DNA of 64,000 nucleotides from Ianthella basta (lineage: Eukaryota; Porifera; Demospongiae; Verongiida; Ianthellidae), in assembly GCA_964019415.1 (NCBI GenBank), contig OZ025873.1, positions 2,792,982 to 2,856,981 of the forward strand, in the 5' to 3' direction. Shown piece by piece: positions 22,005-34,300 of the stretch. The notes under the pieces are model-generated. The model saw nothing but the letters and a program-made list of their open reading frames with translations. It was not told the DNA's origin and made no database searches. Within the stretch, counting starts at the first letter, position 1. Every line of letters begins with the position of its first letter. Both the position numbers and the translations under genes were made by a program.

Positions 22005-22827
22005 TATTGAACAACGTACGTAGCAATGAGCCTCTATGATATTAAGAAATAGATACTAGCTCAGGCTCTAATTCCCTGTTCACACCTACTGTATGTACTG
22101 TATGTACTGCATGGTTTAGTCCACTTCTGAATCAAAACCATGCTGTAGTATTAAACTAACTGCATACAATTAATATTATACTGTACAACTACCCCATTGA
22201 AGTGGTTCAAAGACACACAGTATGACATACACTGTACTGACCCAAGGATTGGATTGCTGGTACAGTGTAAATGGTAGAGAGGAAAAAAAATACCTCAATC
22301 CCCGGGAAATTCCTTTTGCACGAACTATCTGGATATCATTATTGCCTCCCAGATAAAGTGTATAGCTTGTGCCTGTGTTCACTACTTACTCCTTAAGACT
22401 GTTCAAACCCAACACAAGGCTACTAAGGGAGCAAAACTTGGTGGGTGTTATAGGAAGATTTGCATGTTGAGACTGATTATTATCATTATTAAACATTCAC
22501 ACATTTTGGTATAATACTTGCTTGTTAACTGTCAAACGTTATGAAATTAAGTTAATAATTGAAGTGAATGTTGCTTCTCAAGATTTTGACACTGATAAAG
22601 ATATTTGAACAGTAAGATCTGCTATTCATTTCAGCACTAGTAAGCAGGTGATAGTACATAGATAAGCTTAGGATGAATTACTATTTTCCTAGAAATAGTA
22701 TGCACTCACTTCAGAGTTGGGTCATCTCCATGGAAACCACTTGACTTCAACAAAGATGTGTCATACACAGAATGCAACACTGATGTACAATGAAGGGGAG
22801 GAAGAATTACTGATGATCCCAGCTGTC

Positions 22828-22893
22828 AACACACACAGACACACACAGACACAGCCTTGTACCTGACCCCCCCCCCCCCCCCCACACACACAC
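22828..22893. repeat. CA microsatellite and 17-base C run
   Basis: An (ACACACAGAC)-type repeat at 22828-22853 is followed by 17 consecutive C (22867-22883) and then (AC)5. This is simple-sequence DNA, likely variable in length and prone to sequencing error. It lies in the non-coding divide. Confidence 0.85.
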
Positions 22894-23149
22894 GGTTGAA
22901 TTATTAGTAAAGTACAAAATATCATACAAAAGGAAATCGCACATCTATTCAAAGTCACTGACTTGTACGGATAAACTACACAATACGAACAGTAACTGGC
23001 TTGGCGTGCAGAAGGGAGATTGATCATGTGTAGCTAGCTATCTGATCACGTGTGGCGTGATGGGGTAACTGTAGGAACAGATCGCCACATCATTGCAATA
23101 ATCATTCAATTCACGGTTACAATGCGCACACTTGACTTAAACCGGACCG

Positions 23150-23800
23150 GGCCACTTACAGCAGGCTAACGGCCGCGACTCCCGCGGGTGGAGCGCGTGT
23201 AAGCATCTCTATATACGGCTTCCCACATCCATTCACAATCAGTGGTTAGAGTCTAATCACAAAAATTGTAGGTAGATGCACCAAACAAAAGTAGAAAGAG
23301 TACCTTTTAAATATGTGCGTTCTCTCTATTCTGCTACAATCTCTGATTCACTGACGACTATTGAGCGAAGTCTGTAGTAGGAGTTGCTGTTCCGCGCTTG
23401 CAGCTTCAGTTTACGGAACTGTATTCGCCGTAATCTGGAATGCAATTTTGCCGTATACCATATTGTTTCTAAGTGCACCCAAACACACACAAACAAATAA
23501 GAGGGATTGCCATAGCAACGGTGAGACTGGAAGTAGAATATTCAGCGGGGAAATTAATCACTTCAAACTGTGCAATCTGATTGGATGAGAATACCCTCGT
23601 GCCCGCCCTTTACCCGCGTGCAGTCTCTTCCCCCGAGAAGCAAGTAGGGAAGCCTCTGCAGTGCAGTGACGTTGTTTGGCTTCGTTTGGAGCAGAACGTA
23701 GCAGAAAGTCGTTGACCGACGCTAGATCTTTTGGCCGTTTTAACCGCCAAGTGGATAAAGACTTTACGAACGCAAAGAATCAGGGCAGAGCGCCCACTTG
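23150..23800. promoter_or_regulatory. CpG-rich patch between the two divergent genes, likely bidirectional promoter
   Basis: CpG is scarce in most of the window but dense here, above all at 23150-23200 and 23590-23795. The patch lies between the two start codons. An inverted CCAAT box (ATTGG) is at about 23580, and a TATA-like TATATAG is on the minus strand at 23215-23209. No coding frame here is convincing. The first 5'UTR exons of both genes probably start here; this is inferred from position and composition. Confidence 0.45.
23209..23215 (-). promoter_or_regulatory. Possible TATA box of the minus gene
   Basis: TATATAG on the minus strand. A donor-like GTAAGTGG lies at 23159-23152 on the same strand. 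A transcript starting 25-30 bases downstream of the TATA would therefore have a very short first exon ending at 23160, then an intron to the acceptor at 21776-21775. Read on the plus strand the same place is TATATAC, so the direction is not certain. Confidence 0.3.
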
Positions 23801-24137
23801 TTGGAGGTGTGTTATGTCATGGCACATGAATAATAGGGCACTTTTCGTTTGTGCTACTTAGGTTGTCCAGTATTGGGTCCGTTTGTTGGTGTAGTTAATG
23901 ATATTCGCTCAGGCAACCATGCAAGTACACTAGTCACTGGGCGATCAGGGATCGGCCTACATTGTTGCTCGCTCACATTAACTTCAGTTGGTACATCTTT
24001 CAACAATCTCTTTATGCGAATGAAATGTCAATAGATATCATTCTTGTAAGTCCAAACGAAACATTATTGTGCACTGCACTCTTTAACTGTAGGATTCTAT
24101 CCTCGGCACCAACTACCCAAAGAAGTTTCTTCTATCG

Positions 24138-25227
24138 GTAAGTGCTACCTGCAGCATATGCTTGTGACACACAGTAGTTCATTTCCAGTCATCTGCTGTC
24201 ACTGCTATATTGTGATGACATTATTGCCGGGGTCTTGCTTACTGTTGTGTCAGTGCAGCTACAAGACGTCTGTGTTACTGTAGCTATATTGATTTCAGTG
24301 CGCTGATGTCATACGAATTGCAGTTGAATAAAGCATTAGCATTAGAAGATACTGATCACTACCATCATTCACTTCGTTTACACTAACTTTGAGGTTCACA
24401 ATATAGTTTTGGGTATTATCATTACTGTGAACAACTGGAACAATTCCAGACTTATCTAGCCACTCAGGGTTGTTCAAAAAGATCACTACTATCAATGTTT
24501 CTGGTCTGCTATGCATTGTGATCAGCTGCGTAGCTAATTCTGAAGGCAATTTGCTGTTTGAGTAAACACTGTTGACGATGTGTGATAACTAAGAGTAAAG
24601 TGTATGTAGTGAAACATGTAACACTGTTGTTTTGGCTTACCTTTAGTAGATACACACTTTGCAGCTGCCTCACTAGGCTTGTTGTTGTACTCAGATGTAG
24701 TTGTTGTTGTATTGTGTATTATTGTGTTAAGTGTCTGTCACTGTGTCTAAGTGTGACTGTTACAGCAGAAAGTGGAATATGAACCATGCATAGGTTTGTA
24801 TCCCACCTTCATTGCCAAACAGCTGTAACGGTCACACTTAGACACACAGCCGACTCTTAACACAGCAGTAAGCAACAATACTACAACAAGGACATCTGAG
24901 TGCAACAGCTAGGCAATGACTTCAAACAAACCCATGACAGCATCAAAGTGTGTATCTACTGTTCTAGAGGTAAGCTAAAGCAACAATGCTACTGCTACAT
25001 GTTTCAGTACATGCACTTTACTGTTAAGCTATATCACGCATTATGTGTCATATTGTGCTGAAAGAAAGTGCCATGTACTCAGCAGATGCATATGGTAAAT
25101 GTGTACTAATTCTCAAAGCCAGTTCAGCATGACTCACTATTGTAGTGCCTTGGGTTTGTTGTGTGCTTTGTTGAAGCTGGTGTGTGCTTGTGTGTCATTT
25201 ACTTCTCACTGGCCTACAATGTTGCAG
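24138..25227 (+). other. Probable 5'UTR intron of the plus gene
   Basis: A consensus donor, TCG/GTAAGTG, starts at 24138. An acceptor, ACAATGTTGCAG, ends at 25227, ten bases before the start codon. The 1,090 bases between hold a large imperfect fold-back repeat (24594-25022). A leader exon ending at 24137 could begin in the CpG-rich patch or after an AG at about 24092. This is inferred from splice-site quality only. Confidence 0.4.
24594..25022. mobile_element. Fold-back element (large imperfect inverted repeat)
   Basis: The left arm is 24594-24766 and the right arm 24822-25022. The arms pair over most of their length with several indels, starting AGTAAAGTG at the outer ends and ending at GTTACAGC at the inner ends, with a spacer of about 55 bases. 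It has no coding capacity, and I could not find a clear target-site duplication. It looks like an old MITE or fold-back transposon. If transcribed in the plus gene's 5'UTR intron it would form a long hairpin. Confidence 0.7.
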
Positions 25228-25237
25228 GAAGCACACA

Positions 25238-25313
25238 ATGGGGTTAGGTGCTAAGGCACTTGTTGCCTTCTTTGTCAGCCTTCTTCTGGCCAGCACAGCT
25301 GTTGCAGATGATG
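25238..25313 (+). other. Exon 1 of plus gene: signal peptide
   Basis: The ATG at 25238 opens 25 codons plus one base and ends at a consensus donor, GTAAGT at 25314. The peptide has a short basic start, a hydrophobic core (VAFFVSLLLAS) and an A-V-A cleavage site before DD. A splice acceptor (TTGCAG ending at 25227) lies ten bases before the ATG, so the exon probably begins at 25228 with a 5'UTR intron upstream. The one-base overhang needs a partner exon that starts with two bases, which is what 26386 provides. Confidence 0.75.
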
Positions 25314-28300
25314 GTAAGTATTGAGCTGTATGGTTTAAGTCTCCTCATTTTGATGTCCTCATACCATGTCAGTACTTGTACCAAGGCAATTGCTTCTACC
25401 ATGCATCTTTCACTTGCCACAGACTGACTTACAGCATATCTGTACAGTAATGTAATGTAAAGCTTCACTTTCATCCATGTGACATGTACGTAGCTTACAT
25501 GCAATAGAGTAATGCAATTTTATGCATACACATGTGCTTGTATTTATCTGTTGTACTGTTTCTATGGCAACCATTTTGTGTGGCCCTATCCTTATGAATA
25601 TGTTAGCTTTAATGTGTAGCGCTTGAATTTCGCAAAAGCTGCAAAGCGCTTGCACATGTTTCCAACCATGTTTGGTTGAAGCTGTCAAATTATGTATGTT
25701 ACTTATGTTATTAGTACCGTAGCTTTGTTTTGTTTTCTATGCGGGGCAGCTTGCAGGTATGTGCATACATTCCGACACAAATATACGTACAACAGATATG
25801 CAGAATCTGTGTAGATGATGCAGCAATGTTTAGTGCTTGCTGTGTGGCTCTTGAACACTCTTACATATGCGTATGTCCCTTGTGGTGGGTACAGGCGTAC
25901 ATGGCCCGGTCTTACGTACTAGCATCTGAAACAATGCTGTACCTGTCGTCTGGCCTTCCTGCCTGGAGTTCTATCAATTACAGTACATTTTCACTGTAGA
26001 AAATTATGCACAATGCATTGGTGCACCTGGTTATGTACAGATCACTGAAGCTTGTTGGAACGCACACTAGCCCTTAGTTTGTCAAGCTACGTAATTACTT
26101 TTTTTGTCTAGCTCAGTGACCTTGGTCATGACAATTCTTCTTTAGTAGATCTCTCCCAGAGATGCAGAATTCCAATCATGAAAAGACTTTTGCATTCCTC
26201 TTTGAATAGTATTGAAATTGTAAGGTAGATAATATAGATTATTTATATGGGTGCCATTACTTGTGTTTATGTATTTGATCATGGCTTGTCTGGCAGTTTA
26301 ATCATATTGCACGGCTGTGTGTATAAGGTGAGGTTGTTACATCAATTTTAGTTTGACATGTATTTATGTAGTATGTATTATTTAGCTCTGGCTATGTCCA
26401 CTGTAGAATCGGAGCCAACCTTGGTGGAATGGAGCATCATCATGGAGGAGGGCCAACTGGTTATGACCTTCACTGAGCTTGATCCACAACTTACGGTAAG
26501 GTGTAACAGGATCAAGGTAAGTGGAAGCAAAGACGACGAAACCGGACACGTACTTGATGATACCCCTTCGGTGCAGCTAGGAAATGAAATCGCTTGCCTG
26601 CTCAGTCGATACGATCAGAAGAAACTGAAAGACGATCCTAGCATTAATCCCGAAGTAGGTGACGCCTTTTTAGCCATTGATTCTGGTAGTGGAATACGTT
26701 TCCAATCAAAAGAATTCGTTACTGATGCATGGGTCCAAGTGGCGCTTCCAAAGGCAGAAGTTGATGCAAGTGATTTGCAACAACTTGGTATGCACAGGAA
26801 TCGTTTGCGACGTGCGACCGCAATTGAAGTGAGTGATTTTGTATTGTTCGATTTGGATTCAGGGGTAGTTACTATTGTGTTTTCAGAAGCCATTGATCCA
26901 GCAAGTGTGGACTTGACGGACATAACATTCCAGAATGACTTCAGCAATCCAAGTACTAACTACACCTTACAATCCACAACCTGCAGCAACTGTGTGAACC
27001 CCATGAACACTAGCATTTTGAATTTCACGATTACAACAGATGACCTCAATGCCATCAAAACCATCCCTAACCTCTGCTCTGAAAACACTAACTGTGTTCC
27101 AACTCACACAGCAGGTTTACTGAGAGGAAGCAATGGAACAGCTGTTGAGCCATACAACCCAGCTAACACAGGCCTCTATGGTAGCTTTGATTTCACACCA
27201 GATACTACCAGCCCCATCTTGAACAGCTTCACCCTGGATCTTTCTACTGAGCAACTTGTCCTCACTTTTGATGAGCCTGTGAATGATGGAAGCTTTATGG
27301 CAGGTAACTTCTTGCTGCAGAATGACACCTCAGGCTCAGAGTCGGTGAGCCTCATGGGTGCAACTGCTACCAGCTCTGGCACTCAGGTCAACATATCACT
27401 TGGGAGCGCTGCCAGCAGAGTAAAAATGAATGCCTTCCTCGGTACTAACATCAACAACACATACCTGAGCCTGGCAATGGGTTCTATTGCTGATGTGTCA
27501 GACAACTTAATTGAGGTTACCACTCTGCGAGCATCTGATGTGGTTGCTGACACTGTTCCTCCTGAAGTTGCCCGCTTTGTGCTAAGTTTGGATACCAATG
27601 AGGTTATTCTGACCTTCTCAGAGCCAATCAGTGCAGACACACTCAATGTATCTCTCTTCAGCCTCAGCAGTGACGGCACACTGCTTGACCTATCCCTGGA
27701 TGGTTCCACACTCAATCCATCAATGGGTGTTGTACTCTCCCTTGCAATGTCTCTTTCTCCAGCAGCCATCACTAGCCTGAAGACAAATGACACCATTGGA
27801 ACCAACACAAGTAACACTTTCCTTGTGATATCCCCGGATGCCTTTGTTGATAGCAGTGCTGTTGGCAATATGATGATATCACTGGCTGCTGCTGATGTAG
27901 TTGTGGACACCAGCTTGGCAATGCTTGTCAGCTGGTCCATTGATTTGGATGCAGCAGTTATTCAGCTAACATTTAATGATGTTGTCAGGACTGGCCCTCG
28001 CTTTCCCATTGGCATATCTCTCAGTGAGGATGGCTTGAATGAAGACTATACCCTCACTAACAGCACTGTCATGCCTCCAACTGTGGAATCAGCAGTACAA
28101 GAAGTGATGCTCTCAGAATTCGATCTGTTGTCTATCAAGGCTTTGATTGATGACGGACTTGTTTCTGGATTAAATTCCTCATACATTTTGATCCAAGCTG
28201 CAACCTTTATAGATCTGAGAGGTCAGGCTATCATCGCAGTGACAGTCATTGATCCCAGTCAAGCTGATGTATATGCTCCAGACACAGTGTCACCCACTCT

Positions 28301-31300
28301 GTCCAACTTCACTTTGGACTTGAATCTGGGCATACTGCATCTCACATTTGATGAGCCCATGCACCCAATGAGATTTAACTTTAGTGCGTTCACTCTACAG
28401 TCAGATTCAACTAACATGTCCATGTCAGTGACACTTACAGGAGGCATGCCAATGACCATGGATGGTTTTCAAAGAGAGTGGGCAGTGCCTCTACTTGTCA
28501 GTGATCTGAACGCTCTGAAGGACATCACCAGCCTGGCTACAAGTTTGAGTAATACTTTCCTCACTATTTCAGCTGGTGGAGCATACGATACATCCAACAA
28601 TGCCATCCAGGAAGTTGTTGCTATGCCTGCTACTGATTTCTCTCCAGATATATCTCCTCCTCGTCTGAGTTCTTTCACACTGGATCTCAATTTGGGCACT
28701 TTGAGTCTGACATTTGATGAAACTGTTTTGCTGAGTTCCTTCTTGTTCGAACTCAACATTACCAATGATGCAATGACTCCAACCTCATTTGTTACCCCCA
28801 CACAGACTGCAGCCGCCACCAGGCCAGAGTTCAATGTGATCATGTCAAGGCTTAGTCTCCAGACACAAATACAACTGAAGGAGGATACTAACTTGGCAAC
28901 CATGAGTGGGAACACATTCATCTTGGCTCCCAATCTTATTGTTTCAGACACAGCAATGAATTCTTATGTGGACAATGGGATGGCTATATCTGGAGATTTG
29001 GTGGAGGATATAACACGTCCTCTACTAACTGCGTTCACCGTGAACCTCACTGATGACAGTCTACGCTTCACATTTGATGAGCCTCTGAATATCTCTGAGA
29101 CCGACCTCTCCAGTTTTACTCTGCACAACGATTCCAGCACTTCTACACTCATTGCTAATGTGTCGGCCATGAGAGCATTGGAGCAGCGCTGCCTGGAGTT
29201 CGGTGACAATTGTGTCCTCCTCGTTTACTATTCCGCTGATGTGTCTAGAGCTCTCAGATTCACACCTGGTTTTGGAACTGATTCCACTAACACCTACTTG
29301 AGATATGAGGACAACGCTGTGATTGACAACAATGAGAATGGTATACTGGGTAATAGTATCGCTGTTGCTAATGTGGTTGAAGACATGTCAGGTCCAGAAC
29401 TTGACAGCTTCGATTTGGACATGAACACTGGCATCCTTACTTTGAGGTACCCTGAGGATGTGAATGTGACTGTGTTTGACCCTACCTCAATCACTCTGCA
29501 ATCATCATCAAATGGCACAGGTGCACAGGTTACTCTCACAGGAGGAATGCTAGTGAATGCCACAAACCTTGCAGACACTGTCTATGTCCGTATTGATGAT
29601 GCTGACCTCAACAACATCAAGGCCCAGGTCTCACTGGCCACTAATGCCAACAATACCTTTCTCTCACTTCAATCCATGGTCTTGATTGATGCATATGGGA
29701 ATGAGGTGGTTGAGATCCCCACCACTAATGCAGTGATGGTGACCAACTTCACTGAAGACACAACTGCTCCTCAGCTCATTGACTTTGAGCTCCGGCCTGG
29801 CCCAAACAAGTCACTAATTGTGGCTGTTGTCTATGATGAAACTGTCATGGCATCCACTGTCAACCCGATGGCCTTTACCTTGTATTCCTCCAATGACAGC
29901 ACTTCAGGGGTTGCCATTGATGGCTCTGTTGCAACAACAGACTCTGATGTGATTGAAATCACTGTACTAAGCAACGTATTGCAAGAAATTAGGGACAACT
30001 TTCCCTTAGGAGCAAATGTAAGCTTCGCCTTTCTGGAAGCTGCAAACACCTCTGCCCTGGACATGGTGGGATTAGCTGCTCCTGCTTCTGGTCGTATACA
30101 AGCTGGGAACATATCTGCTGATCTGATTCCCCCAGATATCACTGACTTCACCTTGGACCTGGACATGGGTACAGTGATCATCACATTCAATGACAACATT
30201 GATGCACTCACATTCAACACATCTGGTATTGTTCTGCAATCAGCTAGATCTTCAGCAGGATCCTCCCTACGCCTTACAGGAGATGATGGAATAGAAGCAG
30301 TTGCTAATGTGCTGACTATCACTCTGTCACAGGATGACCTTGATGCGATAAAATTGGACCCCCTCCTGGCTGTTAGTGACACCACAGTCTTCTTGGCTGC
30401 CGCTGACATTGGCATTGAAGACACATCAGGCAACATGGCAAGAGAAATCAGTGTGAATAACTCTCTCTTGGGCACTCTCATCCCTGATACCACTCAGCCC
30501 AATTTACTGATGTTTGATCTGGATCTGAATGCAAATCTCCTGCACCTGACCTTTGACGAACCTGTAGATGCTGGTACCTACAATGGCATTGGTGTGTTTT
30601 TGGCTAACAGTGCTGGCATTAATCCAACTGAAGCAGTGCTAACTGATTCTATGCCACTGGACCCAACCGCAAATGGAAGAAGACAGGTAATTCAGTTGAT
30701 GCCAGGAGATATTGAAAGGATAGCTAACAGCCGTACTGTGGCTAGGTCTAATTCCTCAACATTTGTCTACATCTTTAACAATGGCATCAGAGACCTTTCT
30801 GGGAATCCTGTCTTCCTTGTTCAGCCCATTGTTGCTATTCCTGTGACTGTGTTCACTCCAGATGAGACACCCCCAACCGTCACACGGTTTACCCTTGATC
30901 TTGATTCTGGTCAATATACCGTGGCCTTTTCAGAGTTTGTAACTCATCTGGTATCGATTGGAAGTGTTTTCACTCTTCTGAACTCAAATGTCTCTGCAAC
31001 ACAGACTTTCCCTCTGGCTACCGGGCTAGGTAGTTTCAGTGGTGGATCAAGAACCAGGAATCTGGGTGCTGATTCCAACATGCTGAAGCAACTGGGTCTG
31101 TGCTTGCAAAATGATGGAAATTGCTTTGTGGCTATCAATGCCAGCATTGTCCAAGACTTTACTGGTAGAGCGAATGCAGAGGTACCTCCATCCAATCCCC
31201 TTCCTGTCACTGTTAACCCAGACATTACTAGTCCTACACTTACAGACTTCTTTCTGTTTGACTTGATGGAGGGCTACTTTGAGATTGGCTTCAATGAAAT

Positions 31301-34300
31301 TGTGAATGCCTCCACCTTCAATGGGAGTTATGTACTGTTCCAGTCTTTGAATGAAGCAAATCCATTTCGATCTGTTCCTCTGACAGGTGCAGTTGTGGAT
31401 GAAGGGCTAGTAACTCGTGTGCGGGTGAATCTTACAACTGAGGACTTGAGTAGCATCAAAGCAGAGGCCTATGTGTGCTCCAGGAGGTACCAATGCTACA
31501 TTGCAGTACAGGCTGGGGCTATACTGGATGTTAGTGGCAACCCTTCGAGAAGTGTATCAGGAGTTAATGCCATCATTGCAGCTGATTTCACACTGGACCA
31601 GACAGGACCAGTTTTGGAGAACTACACCCTGGATCTGAACAGTGGTGTTGTAACTCTAACGTTCAGTGAAGCAGTCAATCCAGTTTCACTGGATGCAACT
31701 GCTGCCACCTTCCAGTCCCAGCTTACCTTTGACTCCTCCATCACTCTGACTGTGAATCTCACAGGAGGAAACCCAAATCCTGACGTTAGCAGTGAGCTCA
31801 TGCTTTTCTTGAATGATGCTGACCTAGACAGTTTGAAAGTTACTGATAATCTTGCTACCAGCCTTGGAAACACTTTCCTGTCCTTCACATCATCCTTTGT
31901 TTCTGACACTGCACATGAGGATCCTGGACCAAATGCAGTTCAGCCCATTCTCTCAAACTCTGCGCTTCAGGCAACCACTTTTCTGAATGACACTACTCCT
32001 CCTCAACTGAGTGAATTCCAGTTGGACCTGACACAGGAAACTCTGATCCTGACCTTTGATGAGCCAATAAGGATTTCCTCCCTCCAGAATATAAGCTTCT
32101 TTACCATCTTCTCTGCCAATTTGAGCACCTCAGAGGCTCAGCCATTGACAGGTGGTACAGTATTGAGTGATTTGGTTGGCAGCAGGGTGGTCCCCATTCA
32201 ATTGACTACAAATGATATACAGGACCTCAAATTAAATGAATTGATTGGAACAGGAGCAGACAACACTTTCCTGTCCCTTGCAGATGGTGCCGTTAGTGAC
32301 ATGAGTGGCAATGTCAATAACGAAATTGTTCGTGTCCAAGCCTCGCAATTTGTCCCAGATAGCTCTCGCCCAATGCTTCTGAACTATACTCTCAACCATA
32401 TATCAGGTGAATTACAGCTGTTGTTTGATGATGTTATCAATGTCGGCTCATTTCAGCCCTCAGCCTTTCGCCTACAGACCAACATCCGTAGATTGGTGAG
32501 TGATGATGCAACTTTCTACACTCTGCAATCATCCACCGTTCTCAGCAGCAACAACAGTCATAATGTGACAGTCCAGCTCTCTGATGAGGACTGGTTTGAA
32601 ATCAAGAGGCGCACAGTACTGGCAAGAGATGTGTCCACCACTTGGCTCACAATGCAGGCCTTTGCCTTTGATGACGTGGAAGGGGTTGATGTTCTTGCTA
32701 TCACGGATGGTAAAGCACTGCAAGCATCTGAGGTAGTGCCTGACGATGTGCCACCAAATGTGAGGTACTTTGATATTGACATGGCTAATGGAATTCTCAA
32801 TATCACATTTGATGATTTCATTAATGAAATGACTGTGATCCTCATGAGGATATACATCCAGAATAGTGCCCCAGCTGCCCCACCTGAAGCCCGAGTGCAA
32901 CTCACTGGAGGTGAGGTGCTAGTAGGAGAGAACAAGTACACTGTTACTATCCTCCTCAACAAGACTGATCTTAACAGCATCCAGCTGCGAGAAGACCTTG
33001 CTACATCAGAGAATGACACTTTCCTCTCTGTTGACAGTGGAGCAGCACAGGATTATGATCGGAATGAACTGATTGGAATTGGTGACACTGTGGCAATCAT
33101 GGTTCGTAATTTCATCAATGATTCAACACCTGTTGCACTTGAGAGTTTCAGCCTGGACCTAAATTCTGGCATCTTGTCCCTGACAGTCAGTGAGATTGTC
33201 CGTGTTTCTACCCTTGACCTTACAGCTATCACCATTCAAGGAGAACAAAATGTAACCTTGCCAAGTCCAACACTGGCCTACACACTGACAGGCAACATGA
33301 GTGTCATTACTGATTCCATTGACCCGAGCATCATCAACATCACACTTTCTTTAGCAGACTTGAATGCCATTAAGAGTCTTCGTAATGTTGCTAGTAGGAG
33401 AGGCAACACCTTCCTCTCCCTAGGAAGTACCTTTGTGGAGGATCAAAGTGGAAATCCCACAGTGACAATCTCCAACATGTTTGCTCAGCGTACCTCTGTA
33501 TATGTGCGAGATGAAACTGATCCAGTGCTGGAGAGCTTCACATTGGATCTCAATAGTGGGTTTGTGGCTTTGTCTTTCAATGAGGCAGTTGATCCTACCA
33601 CTTTTGAACCCAGTGTTGTTCAACTATCTATCGGTCAGTCATTCTTGACATACTTACCATACAATCTCACTGGGGGAAGCTTCTCAGAAGAACCGACTTT
33701 CTCACTGATTGTAAATCTTACAGAGTCTGATCTGAATGCTGTTAAAACAATCATTGGTGAGGCTACACCACCACTTTTCCCTGGTCGGGAGGTTCTTGTG
33801 AACCTGCCAGTTGGCTATATTGATGACATGGCAGCAAATCCAGCTCCAGCACAGATATCTTTGCCAGCTAATTTTGTTCCAGATACCAGTCCTCCAATGT
33901 TAGAAGCCTTCACACTTGACCTGGACTCTGGGAACCTCATCCTTACCTTCTCTGAAATTGTCCAAGGAAACACTCTCATGCTTGCCTCTTTCACACTTCT
34001 AAACCAGGCTGATGAAGGCTCTGCCACTGCAAGAACCAATTTTCCGCACACTGTTGCCGCTGACAACGGCCCTATTCAGAATATCACCTTGGATAAAGAT
34101 GATTTCACTGCTATCCAGCTTCTTAGGGACCTTGGAACAACTTCTATGAACACATTTTTGATATTTGCTAACAACTCTGTTAGGGATGCTGCAGAAAATG
34201 GAATAGTTGAAATTGATACTGGGATTCAAGGGACTGTCGTTGCTGATGAAACCAGACCTTATTTGGAGGACTTTGATTTGGATTTGGGTACAGGTATCAT

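Larger units (their letters stand above)
21775..23159 (-). other. Probable 5'UTR intron of the minus gene
   Basis: The acceptor is clear: a pyrimidine-rich CTTCTTCTCTT stretch, then TTACTAG ending at 21775, followed by GACAAACC and the ATG. The donor is less sure. GTAAGTGG at 23159 in the CpG-rich patch is one choice and GTAAGT at 22389-22384 another. With the first, the intron is 1,385 nt and contains the 143-bp palindrome (21862-22004), a short 9-base tandem repeat (about 22088-22113), the microsatellite at 22828-22893 and otherwise featureless AT-rich DNA. Confidence 0.4.

Noticed and set aside
22176-24782. Short frames of 60-90 codons in the non-coding divide
   Set aside because: They have no similarity to one another, contain simple repeats and cross the palindromes and the CpG-rich patch. 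No protein feature supports them.
26358-26385. ATG at 26358 as the start of the plus gene
   Set aside because: It would give a start without a signal peptide. The exon 1 donor at 25314 and the acceptor at 26385 match in phase and join a signal peptide to the array.
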